Assembly: GCA_041751955.1 (NCBI GenBank)
Contig: JBGSIB010000046.1
Coordinates: forward strand, 62,001 to 126,000
Origin: UBA2040 sp041751955
GTDB taxonomy: Bacteria > Bacteroidota > Bacteroidia > Flavobacteriales_D > Crocinitomicaceae
Direction: 5' to 3'
DNA: 64,000 nucleotides
Every line of letters begins with the position of its first letter. The stretch's first letter is position 1. The translations under genes and the position numbers were made by a program. The notes beneath the pieces are model-generated. The model did not search any database. It worked only from the letters and a program-made list of their open reading frames with translations, and was not told the origin of the DNA. Below, in pieces: positions 51,911 through 60,994 of this stretch.

Positions 51911-52714
51911 TTACAATTTTGAAACAATCTGCCTGTAAGCGTTTTCATTTGTATTTGAACCTGTACAACCTAATGTTGTTTTAGCGGTATTGAAATGCTC
52001 AATTCTTTTTCCTGGATCAGGATGTGTACTCAAAAATTCTGGCTGTCTCGTACCCCCCATATCAGTTATTTTTTGGAAGAAACCTCCACCGCCTGCAGCA
52101 TCATAGTCTGTTGGGCATAAATACTCAACTGAAAATTGATCGGCCTCAGTTTCATGTGCTCTTGAGTTTTTCAATCCAATAATACCAGCGGTAATTTCTT
52201 TCAACATGGCACGGTTTCCGGCTAGTATATCTAAAAGAACCCCTACGCCATACATCTTCGTCATTTGACGTGTAGAGTGACGTTTATCTGCATGGGCAAT
52301 TTCATGTCCCATAACCCCAGCGAATTGTGCTTCATTGTCTAAAAATTTTAAAATTCCAGTATAAACATAGATGTAACCACCGGGTGTGCAAAAAGCATTC
52401 AATACACTGTCATTATCGATGATTCTCAATCTCCATTGGAATTTATCTTTGTTTGTAACTTTTCCAGAATTTAAAATTTTGTCGCGCACGCGATATATCA
52501 TTTGATAGGCAGCTACGTTACTACTGGAGTCTAAAAGTGGATATTCAGCTGCGTTTCCATCTATTTCGGCGGCTACTTGAGCGCCAAACTCTTTGTCTTG
52601 TTCAATAGTGAAAAGGTTAAATCCTTGACCTTTCTTTTCTTTATTAAAAACGCCACAAGCGCTTATTATCACCAGTAGTAATAAGCCTAAAGCTATGCTA
52701 TTTAATTTCTTCAT
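51911..52714 (-). CDS. M48-family zinc metalloprotease lipoprotein
   Basis: 267 residues. Lipobox ISAC (Cys20), then an M48B-type protease: HEIAH (137-141) and the third ligand Glu188 in ETEAD. CTPGGYIYVYTG precedes it, as in BepA/LoiP/YcaL periplasmic proteases that act on outer-membrane protein assembly. BepA has a C-terminal TPR that is absent here, so LoiP/YcaL is the better analogue. A TAACTTTG box lies 20 bases upstream. Monocistronic. Confidence 0.92.
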   Translation of the reverse strand: MKKLNSIALGLLLLVIISACGVFNKEKKGQGFNLFTIEQDKEFGAQVAAEIDGNAAEYPLLDSSSNVAAYQMIYRVRDKILNSGKVTNKDKFQWRLRIIDNDSVLNAFCTPGGYIYVYTGILKFLDNEAQFAGVMGHEIAHADKRHSTRQMTKMYGVGVLLDILAGNRAMLKEITAGIIGLKNSRAHETEADQFSVEYLCPTDYDAAGGGGFFQKITDMGGTRQPEFLSTHPDPGKRIEHFNTAKTTLGCTGSNTNENAYRQIVSKL

Positions 52715-52733
52715 TTTTATTTAATTATTTCTT

Positions 52734-52741
52734 CAAAGTTA
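52734..52741 (-). promoter_or_regulatory. -7 box (TAACTTTG) of the M48 protease gene
   Basis: Minus-strand match to TAnnTTTG, 19 bases between it and the ATG at 52714. No clear -33. Confidence 0.4.
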
Positions 52742-52773
52742 GACATTTCATTAAAATCAGAACTTTTGTTTTC

Positions 52774-53430
52774 TCAATATCCAGATGGATAAAAATAATT
52801 GATGAGAAAAACAATGGTGCAACTTCCAATGAAACCATACAAAACTTGAGCCAAGGTATGTTTATTCAAGTAAATTCGACTGGACATCACAAATCCAGTA
52901 ACGAATACGGCGATCATCAACAAGCTGAAACTGAAATAAATAGAGTTGGCACAGTATGCGAAAATAAGTCCTGTTAAAATTCCCGTACCACAAGCGTGCA
53001 AACTGATTTTGGTGTACAGATTAATCCATGCGAATAATCCAATGGTAACGAAGCCACTTAAGGGTAAAGCATAAATATATTTTGGCAAATACACCTTGCT
53101 GGGCATGAAGATGAAAAAGAGATAGAGCAAAAGGCAATATCCTGCAGTTATTAGCAGCGGGATAAGTCGCTCGCGTCTGTCATCTATTTCTATGCTTGAA
53201 ATTACTTTGCGTGACATCAACATGAGCAAAGTAAGACCAGGCGCCACAACACTGCAAACAAAAAAGATGAGTAGAATCGATAATTTGTTTTGTGGTGCTA
53301 GATGATAGAGTGAATCGTCGTTGATGATAAAACCTTCCCAAGACGGTATGTACATCAAGATTACCAGCGCGTACAAAGGCATGAACAGTGGAACAAAAAC
53401 CCAAGATATAATCTGAGCGAACGTTTTCAT
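52774..53430 (-). CDS. PAP2-like integral membrane protein with changed motifs
   Basis: 218 residues, about six membrane helices. The end of the protein has the PAP2 phosphatase layout: SLHACG where the PSGH motif is expected and SRIYLNKHTLAQVLYG, which keeps the SRx5H spacing, but with Gln in place of the third-motif Asp. This suggests a divergent lipid phosphatase or a non-catalytic relative. It starts one base after the rpoN stop codon, so both are translated from the same message. Confidence 0.72.
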   Translation of the reverse strand: MKTFAQIISWVFVPLFMPLYALVILMYIPSWEGFIINDDSLYHLAPQNKLSILLIFFVCSVVAPGLTLLMLMSRKVISSIEIDDRRERLIPLLITAGYCLLLYLFFIFMPSKVYLPKYIYALPLSGFVTIGLFAWINLYTKISLHACGTGILTGLIFAYCANSIYFSFSLLMIAVFVTGFVMSSRIYLNKHTLAQVLYGFIGSCTIVFLINYFYPSGY

Positions 53431-53431
53431 T

Positions 53432-54877
53432 TTAAAGTTCTTTACGCAAACGAGCCACAGGGATATTTAACTGCTCTCTATATTTTGCAACGGTTCTGCG
53501 AGCAATGTTGTATCCTTTTTCTTTTAGTAGCGTTGTCAGTTTTTCATCCGTAAGGGGTTTTTTCTTTTCCTCTGCACTAATGGCTTCAGAAAGAATTTTC
53601 TTCACTTCACGAGTCGAAACTTCTTCTCCACTGTCCGTAGAAAGTGACTCGGAGAAGAAATATTTCAAAGAATAGATACCGTAATTGGTTTGAACGTACT
53701 TACTGTTCGCAACACGAGAAATTGTACTGATATCTAGACTAACAATTTCTGCTATATCTTTCAAAATCATTGGTTTCATGTTGGTTTCGTCACCTGTCAA
53801 AAAGAATTCTCTCTGATAATTCATGATGGCAGTCATCGTCATCAAAAGCGTATTTTGGCGTTGACGAATAGCATCGATGAACCATTTTGCACCATCTAAT
53901 TTCTGCTTCACAAAAGTCAAAGCCTCTTTATCTGATTTGGAAGTTTTTCCTCCTTCAGAATAAGTACGGAGCATTTGCTCATATCCACGAGAAACTTTCA
54001 ATTCAGGAGCATTTCGACCGTTCAAAGAAAGTTCTAATTTGCCCTCAAACTCAGTAATCATAAAATCTGGAACAATCACCGACATTTGCTTCGAAGATTC
54101 TTTCATCGAACCTCCTGGCTTGGGATTCAATTTGATGATTTCTGCAATGGCGTCGCGCAAATCTTCATCCTCAATTTCAAGTTTGGACTGTATTTTATCG
54201 TAATGCTTTTTGGTAAACTCTTCGAAATAATCTTGTAAGATTTTTTTGGCGGTGTATTTTGTGATGTCGCCATCTTGCTTGCGTTCGATTTGTAATAAAA
54301 GGCATTCACGTAAGTCTCGGGCTCCAACTCCAGCAGGATCCAATTCCTGAATAAGGAGCAAAATTTGTTCAATTTCCTGTTCGGTAGTTTCTAAATTTAA
54401 TGAAAAAGCCAAATCGTCCACCAGCGCTTCCATTTCTCGATTGAGATAACCTGATTCATCTAAATTTCCGATCAAGGTATCGGCAATCATGAACTCTTTA
54501 TCGTTCAAATCCAATAAATGCAGTTGCTCGGTTAGTCGTTCTTGAAATGATTGACCTGAGGAAAGTGGAATTACTTTATTGTCATCATCTTTCCCTTGAT
54601 TGGAGGTAGTGGTTTTGTAATCAGGAGAATCATCATCCAAATAATCGTTGATATCGAAATCATCACTGTTTGAATCGAAATCATCGTCGAAATCTTCTTC
54701 TTTTTCTTCGAATTCATCTTCTTCCGCACCTTCTTCTAAGGCTGGATTTTCTTCTATTTCCTGTTTAATGCGTTGATCAAGTTCCATTGTTGGCACTTGC
54801 AACAATTTCATCAGCTGAATTTGCTGCGGAGAAAGACGCTGTTCTAAACGTTGTGAAAACTGTTGTTTTAATGCCAT
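53432..54877 (-). CDS. rpoN: RNA polymerase sigma-54 factor
   Basis: 481 residues. N-terminal activator-interacting Q-rich helix (MALKQQFSQRLEQRLSPQQIQLMKLLQVPTMEL begins the protein; shortened here in quoting: SQRLEQ, SPQQIQLMKLL), an acidic region II of about 60 residues, the core-binding part, and near the C-terminus the RpoN box ARRTVAKYR (459-467) that reads the -24 promoter element. No enhancer-binding activator gene is in the window. Downstream of asnS (56-base gap) in the same direction. Confidence 0.97.
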   Translation of the reverse strand: MALKQQFSQRLEQRLSPQQIQLMKLLQVPTMELDQRIKQEIEENPALEEGAEEDEFEEKEEDFDDDFDSNSDDFDINDYLDDDSPDYKTTTSNQGKDDDNKVIPLSSGQSFQERLTEQLHLLDLNDKEFMIADTLIGNLDESGYLNREMEALVDDLAFSLNLETTEQEIEQILLLIQELDPAGVGARDLRECLLLQIERKQDGDITKYTAKKILQDYFEEFTKKHYDKIQSKLEIEDEDLRDAIAEIIKLNPKPGGSMKESSKQMSVIVPDFMITEFEGKLELSLNGRNAPELKVSRGYEQMLRTYSEGGKTSKSDKEALTFVKQKLDGAKWFIDAIRQRQNTLLMTMTAIMNYQREFFLTGDETNMKPMILKDIAEIVSLDISTISRVANSKYVQTNYGIYSLKYFFSESLSTDSGEEVSTREVKKILSEAISAEEKKKPLTDEKLTTLLKEKGYNIARRTVAKYREQLNIPVARLRKEL

Positions 54878-54933
54878 AAAGCTAATTCTGTGTTCAATTT
54901 ACTGAAAAATAATAGAATGTTCTTTCTTTTGAA

Positions 54934-56373
54934 TTAAAATTCAGCATTATCTGGCGTACGCGGGAATGGAATTACGTCACGAATGTTGCTCATTCCCGTT
55001 ACGAACATAATCATTCTTTCAAATCCAAGACCGAATCCAGCGTGAGGAACAGTTCCAAAACGGCGCGTATCCATGTACCACCACAATTCTTCTGGGTGAA
55101 TACCGAAGTCGGCACATTTTTGTTTCAATACATCCAAACGTTCTTCACGTTGCGAACCACCAACAATTTCGCCAATTCCTGGAAATAAAACGTCCATAGC
55201 AGCTACTGTTTTCCCGTCGTCATTTTGTCGCATGTAAAAAGCTTTGATTTCTTTCGGATAGTTGCTCAAAATCACTGGACATTTGAATTCTTTTTCTACC
55301 AAATATCGCTCGTGTTCACTTTGAAGGTCAATTCCCCATTCCACATCGTATTTGAATTTTCCTTTTTTGTAATGAGAAGAATTTTTCAAAACATCTATGG
55401 CTTCAGTATATGTCAATCGCTTGAAATCATTACCAATCACAAAGCTCAATCGCTCTATTAGGGACAATTCATTGCGTTCGTTTTGTGGTTTCTGACTTTG
55501 CTCTTGCACTTCTCTATCGTTCAAAAATTGCAAATCGTCGGCATTGTTTTCCATCACATATTGACAGATATATTTCAGGAAATCTTCTGTCAAATCCATA
55601 TTGTCTTTCAAATCATTGAAAGCAACTTCGGGCTCTATCATCCAAAATTCAGCCAAGTGGCGCGATGTGTTGGAGTTTTCAGCTCGGAATGTTGGACCAA
55701 AAGTGTACACTTGTCCCAAAGCTGTGGCTGCTAGTTCGGCTTCCAATTGTCCGGAAACAGTTAAGTTCACGGGTTTCCCAAAAAAGTCTTGTTTATAGTC
55801 TATTTTTCCGTTTTCATCTAATGGCAAGTTTTCGGGATCCAAATTGGAAACACGGAACATTTCTCCAGCCCCTTCGGCATCTGAACCTGTAATTATCGGT
55901 GTATGGATGTAAAAATATCCTTTATCGTTGAAATATTTGTGAATGGCAAAAGCAACGGCGTGACGAATTCTAAAAACAGCCCCGAAAGTATTTGTTCTGA
56001 AACGCAAATGCGCTTGCTCCCTCAAGTATTCCAAAGAATGTTTTTTCGGTTGCATCACCGTTTTTTGAATCTCATCAGGATTCGCTTCACCAAGAATTTC
56101 GAGTGTTTCCACTTGCATTTCTAGGGCTTGACCAGCACCTTGCGATTCGACCAACATACCTGTAACAGCAATAGCCGCACCCGTCGTTACTTTTCGTAAC
56201 AATTCCTCATTGAAATTTTCGAAATCAACCACCGCTTGTAAAGTTTTAATGGTTGAACCATCACTCAGTTGAATAAATCGGTTACTTCGAAAGGCGCGAA
56301 CCCATCCTTTTGCTGTTGTTTTTGTTCCAATTAATTCCGGATTCAAAATGTCGATTATGCGTGTTCTTTTCAT
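54934..56373 (-). CDS. asnS: Asparaginyl-tRNA synthetase
   Basis: 479 residues from the ATG at 56373; the frame opens 25 codons upstream, over the promoter. N-terminal OB-fold (TTAKGWVRAFRSNRFIQLSDG), class II core with motif 2 FRAENSNTSRHLAEFWM and motif 3 GFGLGFERMIMFVTG. NSNTSRHLAEF is characteristic of AsnRS rather than AspRS. A TACTTTTG box lies 20 bases before the ATG. Followed by rpoN, an order shared by many Bacteroidota. Confidence 0.96.
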   Translation of the reverse strand: MKRTRIIDILNPELIGTKTTAKGWVRAFRSNRFIQLSDGSTIKTLQAVVDFENFNEELLRKVTTGAAIAVTGMLVESQGAGQALEMQVETLEILGEANPDEIQKTVMQPKKHSLEYLREQAHLRFRTNTFGAVFRIRHAVAFAIHKYFNDKGYFYIHTPIITGSDAEGAGEMFRVSNLDPENLPLDENGKIDYKQDFFGKPVNLTVSGQLEAELAATALGQVYTFGPTFRAENSNTSRHLAEFWMIEPEVAFNDLKDNMDLTEDFLKYICQYVMENNADDLQFLNDREVQEQSQKPQNERNELSLIERLSFVIGNDFKRLTYTEAIDVLKNSSHYKKGKFKYDVEWGIDLQSEHERYLVEKEFKCPVILSNYPKEIKAFYMRQNDDGKTVAAMDVLFPGIGEIVGGSQREERLDVLKQKCADFGIHPEELWWYMDTRRFGTVPHAGFGLGFERMIMFVTGMSNIRDVIPFPRTPDNAEF

Positions 56374-56392
56374 TGTTTTTTGATGATAAGCG

Positions 56393-56400
56393 CAAAAGTA
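56393..56400 (-). promoter_or_regulatory. -7 box (TACTTTTG) of asnS
   Basis: Minus-strand match to TAnnTTTG ending 20 bases before the asnS ATG. The -33 element is not at 19 bases. Confidence 0.45.
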
Positions 56401-56617
56401 ACAAATTCGATGCATTTCGATAGTGTGCCAGAAGAATCTAGCAGGCAATAGCCCTATTTTTTAATTTAAAAAATAATATTTCATCTATTTGAAAGTCATA
56501 AATCGATTTTTAAGAAGTTAGAAAAGAAAAAAGAAAAGGATTAGATTAACGTTGATTTTCTTTTGCATTTGGATGTTTTCTAATCTATTGATTGTCTTAT
56601 ATTAACTGGAAAATGTC

Positions 56618-56625
56618 TATTTTCG
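56618..56625 (+). promoter_or_regulatory. Possible -7 box (TATTTTCG)
   Basis: TAnnTTCG variant 29 bases before the ATG of the LamG protein, with TTG at 56592-56594 at 23 bases. Confidence 0.35.
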
Positions 56626-56654
56626 AAGACCAAACAACTTTAAACAATTAAACC

Positions 56655-58637
56655 ATGAGAAGATTTCTACTTCTAATTTTATTTTTCCCATTAATTTCTT
56701 CTGCGCAGTATGTTGGTCTTCAATTTGATGGCGGAGGAGATTATATCAAAACAGCATGTTTAGGTGTGGCAGGGGCAGGCTCGCGCTCTGTACAATGCTG
56801 GTACAAGGGTTTTACGAATACTAATCAGCGTTTTTTTGTGGATATGGGGCTTCTGTCTAGTGGCAACGGAGGACGTTTTTCTTTAAAAATAAATGGTTCC
56901 ACTTCGGTCGCTAGAATTGAAATTGGTGGAGGCGGCCTAAATGGTACAGTGAATATTAGTAATAATGCTTGGCATCAGATTACGGTTGTATACGATGATG
57001 CCGCTGCTACGAATAAATACAAACTATACATAGATGGCGCATTGGATGTGCAAGGCGATATTGCGATACCACTAAATACACCTGCTACGATTGCTAGTCC
57101 TGTTACAATTGGTATTCGCACTGATTTGGACTTAACAACAGACTTATTTGGAGGGTTGGATGAAGTGCGGATTTGGTCGGTGCCTCTCACAGCAGCGCAA
57201 ATTTTGGCAAATTATAACACTGAAATTTGTGGAACTCCGGCAGGACTAATAGCTTATTATAAAATGAATGAAGGTGTTCAAAGTGCAAATAATACAGCAA
57301 TCACTTCTCTTATTGATGAGGTGAATCCTTCAAGTGTAAATACTTTGTTTGGTTTTGCAATGACAGGAAATTCGTCAAACTATACCTTTCATCTTTTGCC
57401 GCTAGTCAATACTACTTCAACTTCGAGTGTGTCTAATTGCGGAACATATTTTTGGTCACAATCAGGCTCTAGTTATGGCAATTCAGGCACTTACTATGAT
57501 ACGGTTCCTTTATGGTCTGGGTGCGATTCTATTTATGTTTTGAATTTGACCATCAATCCTATTCCACCTGCCGTAATGGCTGTCAGTAGTTGCGAAGCAT
57601 ATACTTGGCCGTCAAATAACCAAACATACACCTCCTCTGGAAGTTATAACGATACATTGACTTCTAATGCAGGTTGTGATTCAATCTTAACCTTAAATTT
57701 GACAATTACTCCTATACCACCTACTTTGCTAAATGTTTCCAGTTGCTTAAATTATACTTGGCCTGTTAATGGGGTCACATACTTGAATTCGGGTGTGCAT
57801 ACTGATACACTTGTTTCTTCATTAGGTTGTGATTCTATTGTTATTTTGAATTTAACCATTAATCAATCTACTTCTTCTACTGCAAATGTAAGTGCATGTT
57901 TTAATTATTTATGGGCACCAAACAATATGAATTATACCGCTTCGGGAGTGTATTTTGATACAATTGTCAATTCTGAGGGTTGTGATTCTATTTTGCAATT
58001 GGTTTTAACAATTGAAACACCGTCTTTTGTAAATACTATTTTAGATACCTGTACCGAGTTTGTATGGCCTTTCAATAATCAATTATACACAGCTTCCGGT
58101 TTTTATATAGACACTGTGTACACTACCTCTGGCTGCACAATCGGTCAGTTGGATTTGTCCCTTTTTACGGATATGAATACGGTTACCAACACCAATAATG
58201 GTGAATTGGCTGCTGATATTTCTGGAGGTGTTTATCAATGGATTAATTGTTCGAATAACAGTTTTGTGGTTGGGGCAACAAACCAAACTTTTGTTCCAGA
58301 TGCTAATGGTTCTTATGCTGTTATTACTTATTTGGGCGATTGTATGGATACTTCGGCATGCAATCTAATAAGCAATGTTGGTTTGGAGAATAGTATTTTG
58401 GAAGATTTCGAGATTTATCCAAATCCTATTACTGATGTCGTCTATATAAGTAATATGGAGCCTGTGTTTCTGTCGAGGGTCAGTGTTTCTGATATTCAAG
58501 GCAAACTGATTCAAACGGTTATAGTGAATAAAACAAATGCATCAATAGATTTTTCTGGCTTAAGTAATGGGGTGTATTATTTGTTGATAGAAACCACACA
58601 AGGTAGTGTTTCAAATCATCGAGTAGTGAAGAATTAG
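56655..58637 (+). CDS. LamG-domain T9SS type A-sorted surface protein
   Basis: 660 residues. Signal peptide (RRFLLLILFFPLISSAQ), a concanavalin-like LamG domain (about 20-200; VGLQFDGGGDYIKT, AWHQITVVYDD, GGLDEVRIWSVPLT), then five repeats of about 48 residues (SSCxxYTWPxNNxTYxxSGxYxDTL and GCDSILTLNLTI), each with two Cys that could bridge, and a type A sorting domain (FEIYPNPITDVVYI ... LSNGVYYLLI ... HRVVKN). Probably a carbohydrate-binding surface protein. Divergent from asnS. Confidence 0.9.
   Translation: MRRFLLLILFFPLISSAQYVGLQFDGGGDYIKTACLGVAGAGSRSVQCWYKGFTNTNQRFFVDMGLLSSGNGGRFSLKINGSTSVARIEIGGGGLNGTVNISNNAWHQITVVYDDAAATNKYKLYIDGALDVQGDIAIPLNTPATIASPVTIGIRTDLDLTTDLFGGLDEVRIWSVPLTAAQILANYNTEICGTPAGLIAYYKMNEGVQSANNTAITSLIDEVNPSSVNTLFGFAMTGNSSNYTFHLLPLVNTTSTSSVSNCGTYFWSQSGSSYGNSGTYYDTVPLWSGCDSIYVLNLTINPIPPAVMAVSSCEAYTWPSNNQTYTSSGSYNDTLTSNAGCDSILTLNLTITPIPPTLLNVSSCLNYTWPVNGVTYLNSGVHTDTLVSSLGCDSIVILNLTINQSTSSTANVSACFNYLWAPNNMNYTASGVYFDTIVNSEGCDSILQLVLTIETPSFVNTILDTCTEFVWPFNNQLYTASGFYIDTVYTTSGCTIGQLDLSLFTDMNTVTNTNNGELAADISGGVYQWINCSNNSFVVGATNQTFVPDANGSYAVITYLGDCMDTSACNLISNVGLENSILEDFEIYPNPITDVVYISNMEPVFLSRVSVSDIQGKLIQTVIVNKTNASIDFSGLSNGVYYLLIETTQGSVSNHRVVKN
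57420..58160 (+). repeat. Five tandem coding repeats of about 48 codons
   Basis: Units begin at VSNC, VSSC, VSSC, VSAC and LDTC and each ends near GCDSI-hydrophobic-LxLTI, except the last, which has drifted (GCTIGQLDLSL). Similarity is clear at protein level, less at base level. Confidence 0.75.
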
Positions 58638-58788
58638 TTTAGAGTATTTATCTACAAAGCTTTTTTCTAATACTTTTTCCATTTCTGGTTTACAATATAG
58701 GAACAACTCCAAGGTATTATCCAACACTTTAAACTTTTGATTTGTAATTAATTATTTCGGAACTTTAAGCATTGAAACTTTTGATAAA

Positions 58789-60339
58789 ATGAAAAACTAC
58801 CTCTTACTTTTTGCTTTTTGTGGGTTTTTGTTTACTTCTTTAAACGCACAGCAGGATTATCAGCTCAGTCAAGGATTTTTTGAAGGAGAACCGTATTTGG
58901 CCATTAATCCAACAAATCCACAAAATATTGTTGTGGCTTGGATGCGCATAACTCCCACAGATCGAATGATTCGAACAAAAGCAACATTTAATGGAGGTCA
59001 ATCCTGGAATGCTGCGGTGGATGTTCCGAAGATCTATTCACAAGCGGCAGACCCAACTCTAGCTTTTGACAATTCGGGGATATTGTTTCTATGTTATATC
59101 AACCATTCTGGCGGTTCTCCAGATACTGGCGGTGTATATTCTGTAAAATCAACAGATGGCGGTTTGTCCTGGAGTAATCTCATCGAAGCCATTAATATAA
59201 ATGCAGATGGTCCTCATCAGCCAGTTGACCGACCGTGGCTTGTTTGTGATCGCTCTTCGGGACCATATCAAGGCATTCTGTACTTGACGACTAAAAATGT
59301 TTCTGGAACTCCTTCACCTTATCGTCCGTATTTTCTCAAATCCACAGATGGAGCACAAACTTGGAGTAATTGGCGATATGTGGATTCTACAGGTTGGTTG
59401 TCTGCGGTGCCTTCGGCGATGGCTGTGCCTAGCGTAGATGCAAATGGTGTTTTTCATGGTATTTATGTGAGTTATTTGGCAACACAAAACGCGCTGCCAC
59501 AATACATTATGGCATCTTCTACTAACGCGGGGTCAAGTTTTCAGTATTCTCAAGTTCTGAGTAGTTTACCTTCAAGTTCTAATGACTCGGCAAAATTGGC
59601 TTGGCAAATGATTGCTGATCCTTCTGATGCCAATCATCTGGCTCTTTTATTTCCTATGGGGACTAATGGCGATTTAGACATATTCATGACAGAAACGACA
59701 AACAGTGGTGCATCTTGGTCACCAAAATTGCGTATAAATGATGATGCCATCAGCAATGGTAAATTACAAGATTTGGTTTGGGCATCTTTTGATAATGATG
59801 GAGATTTGGTTGTTTGCTGGCGAGATCGCCGTAACGGAGCGGCAACAGGTTATGCCCAATCATCAGAAATAATGGCCGCAGTACGATGGAAAGATTCAAG
59901 CAATTTTGAATCCAATTTTGTTATTTCAGATCAATTGGTGCCATACAATAATATTTTGGCCGAAGCAGGAAATGATTTCTTGAGCCAACAAATGATGAAT
60001 GATACTTTGTACATTGCCTGGGGCGATACGCGAACAGGATTTTTAAATATTTGGTTCGATAAAATTGCTTTGATAAATGGCTCTACGAATGGATTGATCA
60101 ATCTGGCTAGCGAAGAAATTCCCTTTGTCCAGGTTTTTCCCAATCCCTCTTCAAATATTGTTAATATAGAATTGGGTGAAGAGAAGTTGTTAGATATCAA
60201 GGTTTACAATGCGGAAAGCAAATTGATGCTCACGGTGCTTGAAAGCCAATTTTCAATAAGCGAACTTCCAGATGGGATTTATTTTGTAGTTGTACAAACT
60301 GAAAATAAAACAAGCGTAAATCGGATGATAAAAAAGTAA
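58789..60339 (+). CDS. Sialidase-like BNR/Asp-box T9SS type A-sorted protein
   Basis: 516 residues. Signal peptide (KNYLLLFAFCGFLFTSLNAQ), a propeller with five Asp-box-like turns (TFNGGQSW, STDGGLSW, STDGAQTW, STNAGSSF, TTNSGASW) and VCWRDRRNG, then a type A sorting domain (VQVFPNPSSNIVNI ... LPDGIYFVVV ... NRMIKK). The Asp-box occurs in sialidases and in many non-enzymatic propellers; the catalytic Arg triad is not evident, so I do not call it a sialidase. Its stop is one base from the convergent response-regulator stop. Confidence 0.88.
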   Translation: MKNYLLLFAFCGFLFTSLNAQQDYQLSQGFFEGEPYLAINPTNPQNIVVAWMRITPTDRMIRTKATFNGGQSWNAAVDVPKIYSQAADPTLAFDNSGILFLCYINHSGGSPDTGGVYSVKSTDGGLSWSNLIEAININADGPHQPVDRPWLVCDRSSGPYQGILYLTTKNVSGTPSPYRPYFLKSTDGAQTWSNWRYVDSTGWLSAVPSAMAVPSVDANGVFHGIYVSYLATQNALPQYIMASSTNAGSSFQYSQVLSSLPSSSNDSAKLAWQMIADPSDANHLALLFPMGTNGDLDIFMTETTNSGASWSPKLRINDDAISNGKLQDLVWASFDNDGDLVVCWRDRRNGAATGYAQSSEIMAAVRWKDSSNFESNFVISDQLVPYNNILAEAGNDFLSQQMMNDTLYIAWGDTRTGFLNIWFDKIALINGSTNGLINLASEEIPFVQVFPNPSSNIVNIELGEEKLLDIKVYNAESKLMLTVLESQFSISELPDGIYFVVVQTENKTSVNRMIKK

Positions 60340-60340
60340 T

Positions 60341-60994
60341 TTATGATTCCTCAGCCAATAGGTTATACTCAATTGAAATCCGCACCAAACCAGCAGTATT
60401 TCTTGCACCAGTTTTAGATAACATGTTTTTTCTGTGCGTTTCAACGGTTCCGAAACTGATGAATAGTTGATCGGCAATTTCTTGCGTAGTATATTCCTCC
60501 AGAATTAATTTTAGTACATCTTTTTCCCGTCTGGAGAGCGTTGGAAAGGGACTAGAAAGGGTTTGATTTTTATCACCACTAGTCATGCTATCCAGAATTA
60601 TTTCTTTAACAATATTGCCCAAAAAAGTTTTGCCTTCATGAACTGTTTTTATTGCTTCAGTAACTTGTGCTTGACCGGCATTTTTAAGCACATAACCTCT
60701 CGCACCGCTGTTCAGCATAAGTTTGATTAAACTGGTTTCTTTGTGCATGGAAATACCAATTATTTTCACATCGGGGTTGTCTTTAACCAATAATTTACAC
60801 GTGTCTATTCCATTCAGTCCGTCCATATTGATATCGAGTAGAATGACATCAGGTTTTAACTCTTGAACTTGTTTTATGCCATCTTCACCATTCAAAGCGT
60901 GTCCAATTGTTTCAATATCGCTTACAGATTCTAAGGAAAGTTTTAAGCCTTCAATAACCATTTGGTGGTCGTCAATAATGAATACTTTTATCAT
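60341..60994 (-). CDS. NarL/LuxR-family response regulator
   Basis: 217 residues from the ATG at 60994. Receiver domain with Asp8-Asp9, phosphoacceptor Asp54 (ILLDINMDG) and Lys in VLKNAG, then a LuxR-type helix-turn-helix (LSRREKDVLKLI ... EIADQLFISFGTVETHRKNML). Its ATG overlaps the kinase stop by four bases (ATGA), so the two form a coupled pair. Target genes are not evident. The frame also opens upstream to 61024, but the kinase coding sequence and the overlap decide the start. Confidence 0.95.
   Translation of the reverse strand: MIKVFIIDDHQMVIEGLKLSLESVSDIETIGHALNGEDGIKQVQELKPDVILLDINMDGLNGIDTCKLLVKDNPDVKIIGISMHKETSLIKLMLNSGARGYVLKNAGQAQVTEAIKTVHEGKTFLGNIVKEIILDSMTSGDKNQTLSSPFPTLSRREKDVLKLILEEYTTQEIADQLFISFGTVETHRKNMLSKTGARNTAGLVRISIEYNLLAEES

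Noticed and set aside
58789..60339. True sialidase
   Set aside because: Asp-boxes alone do not show activity, and the catalytic Arg triad could not be identified.
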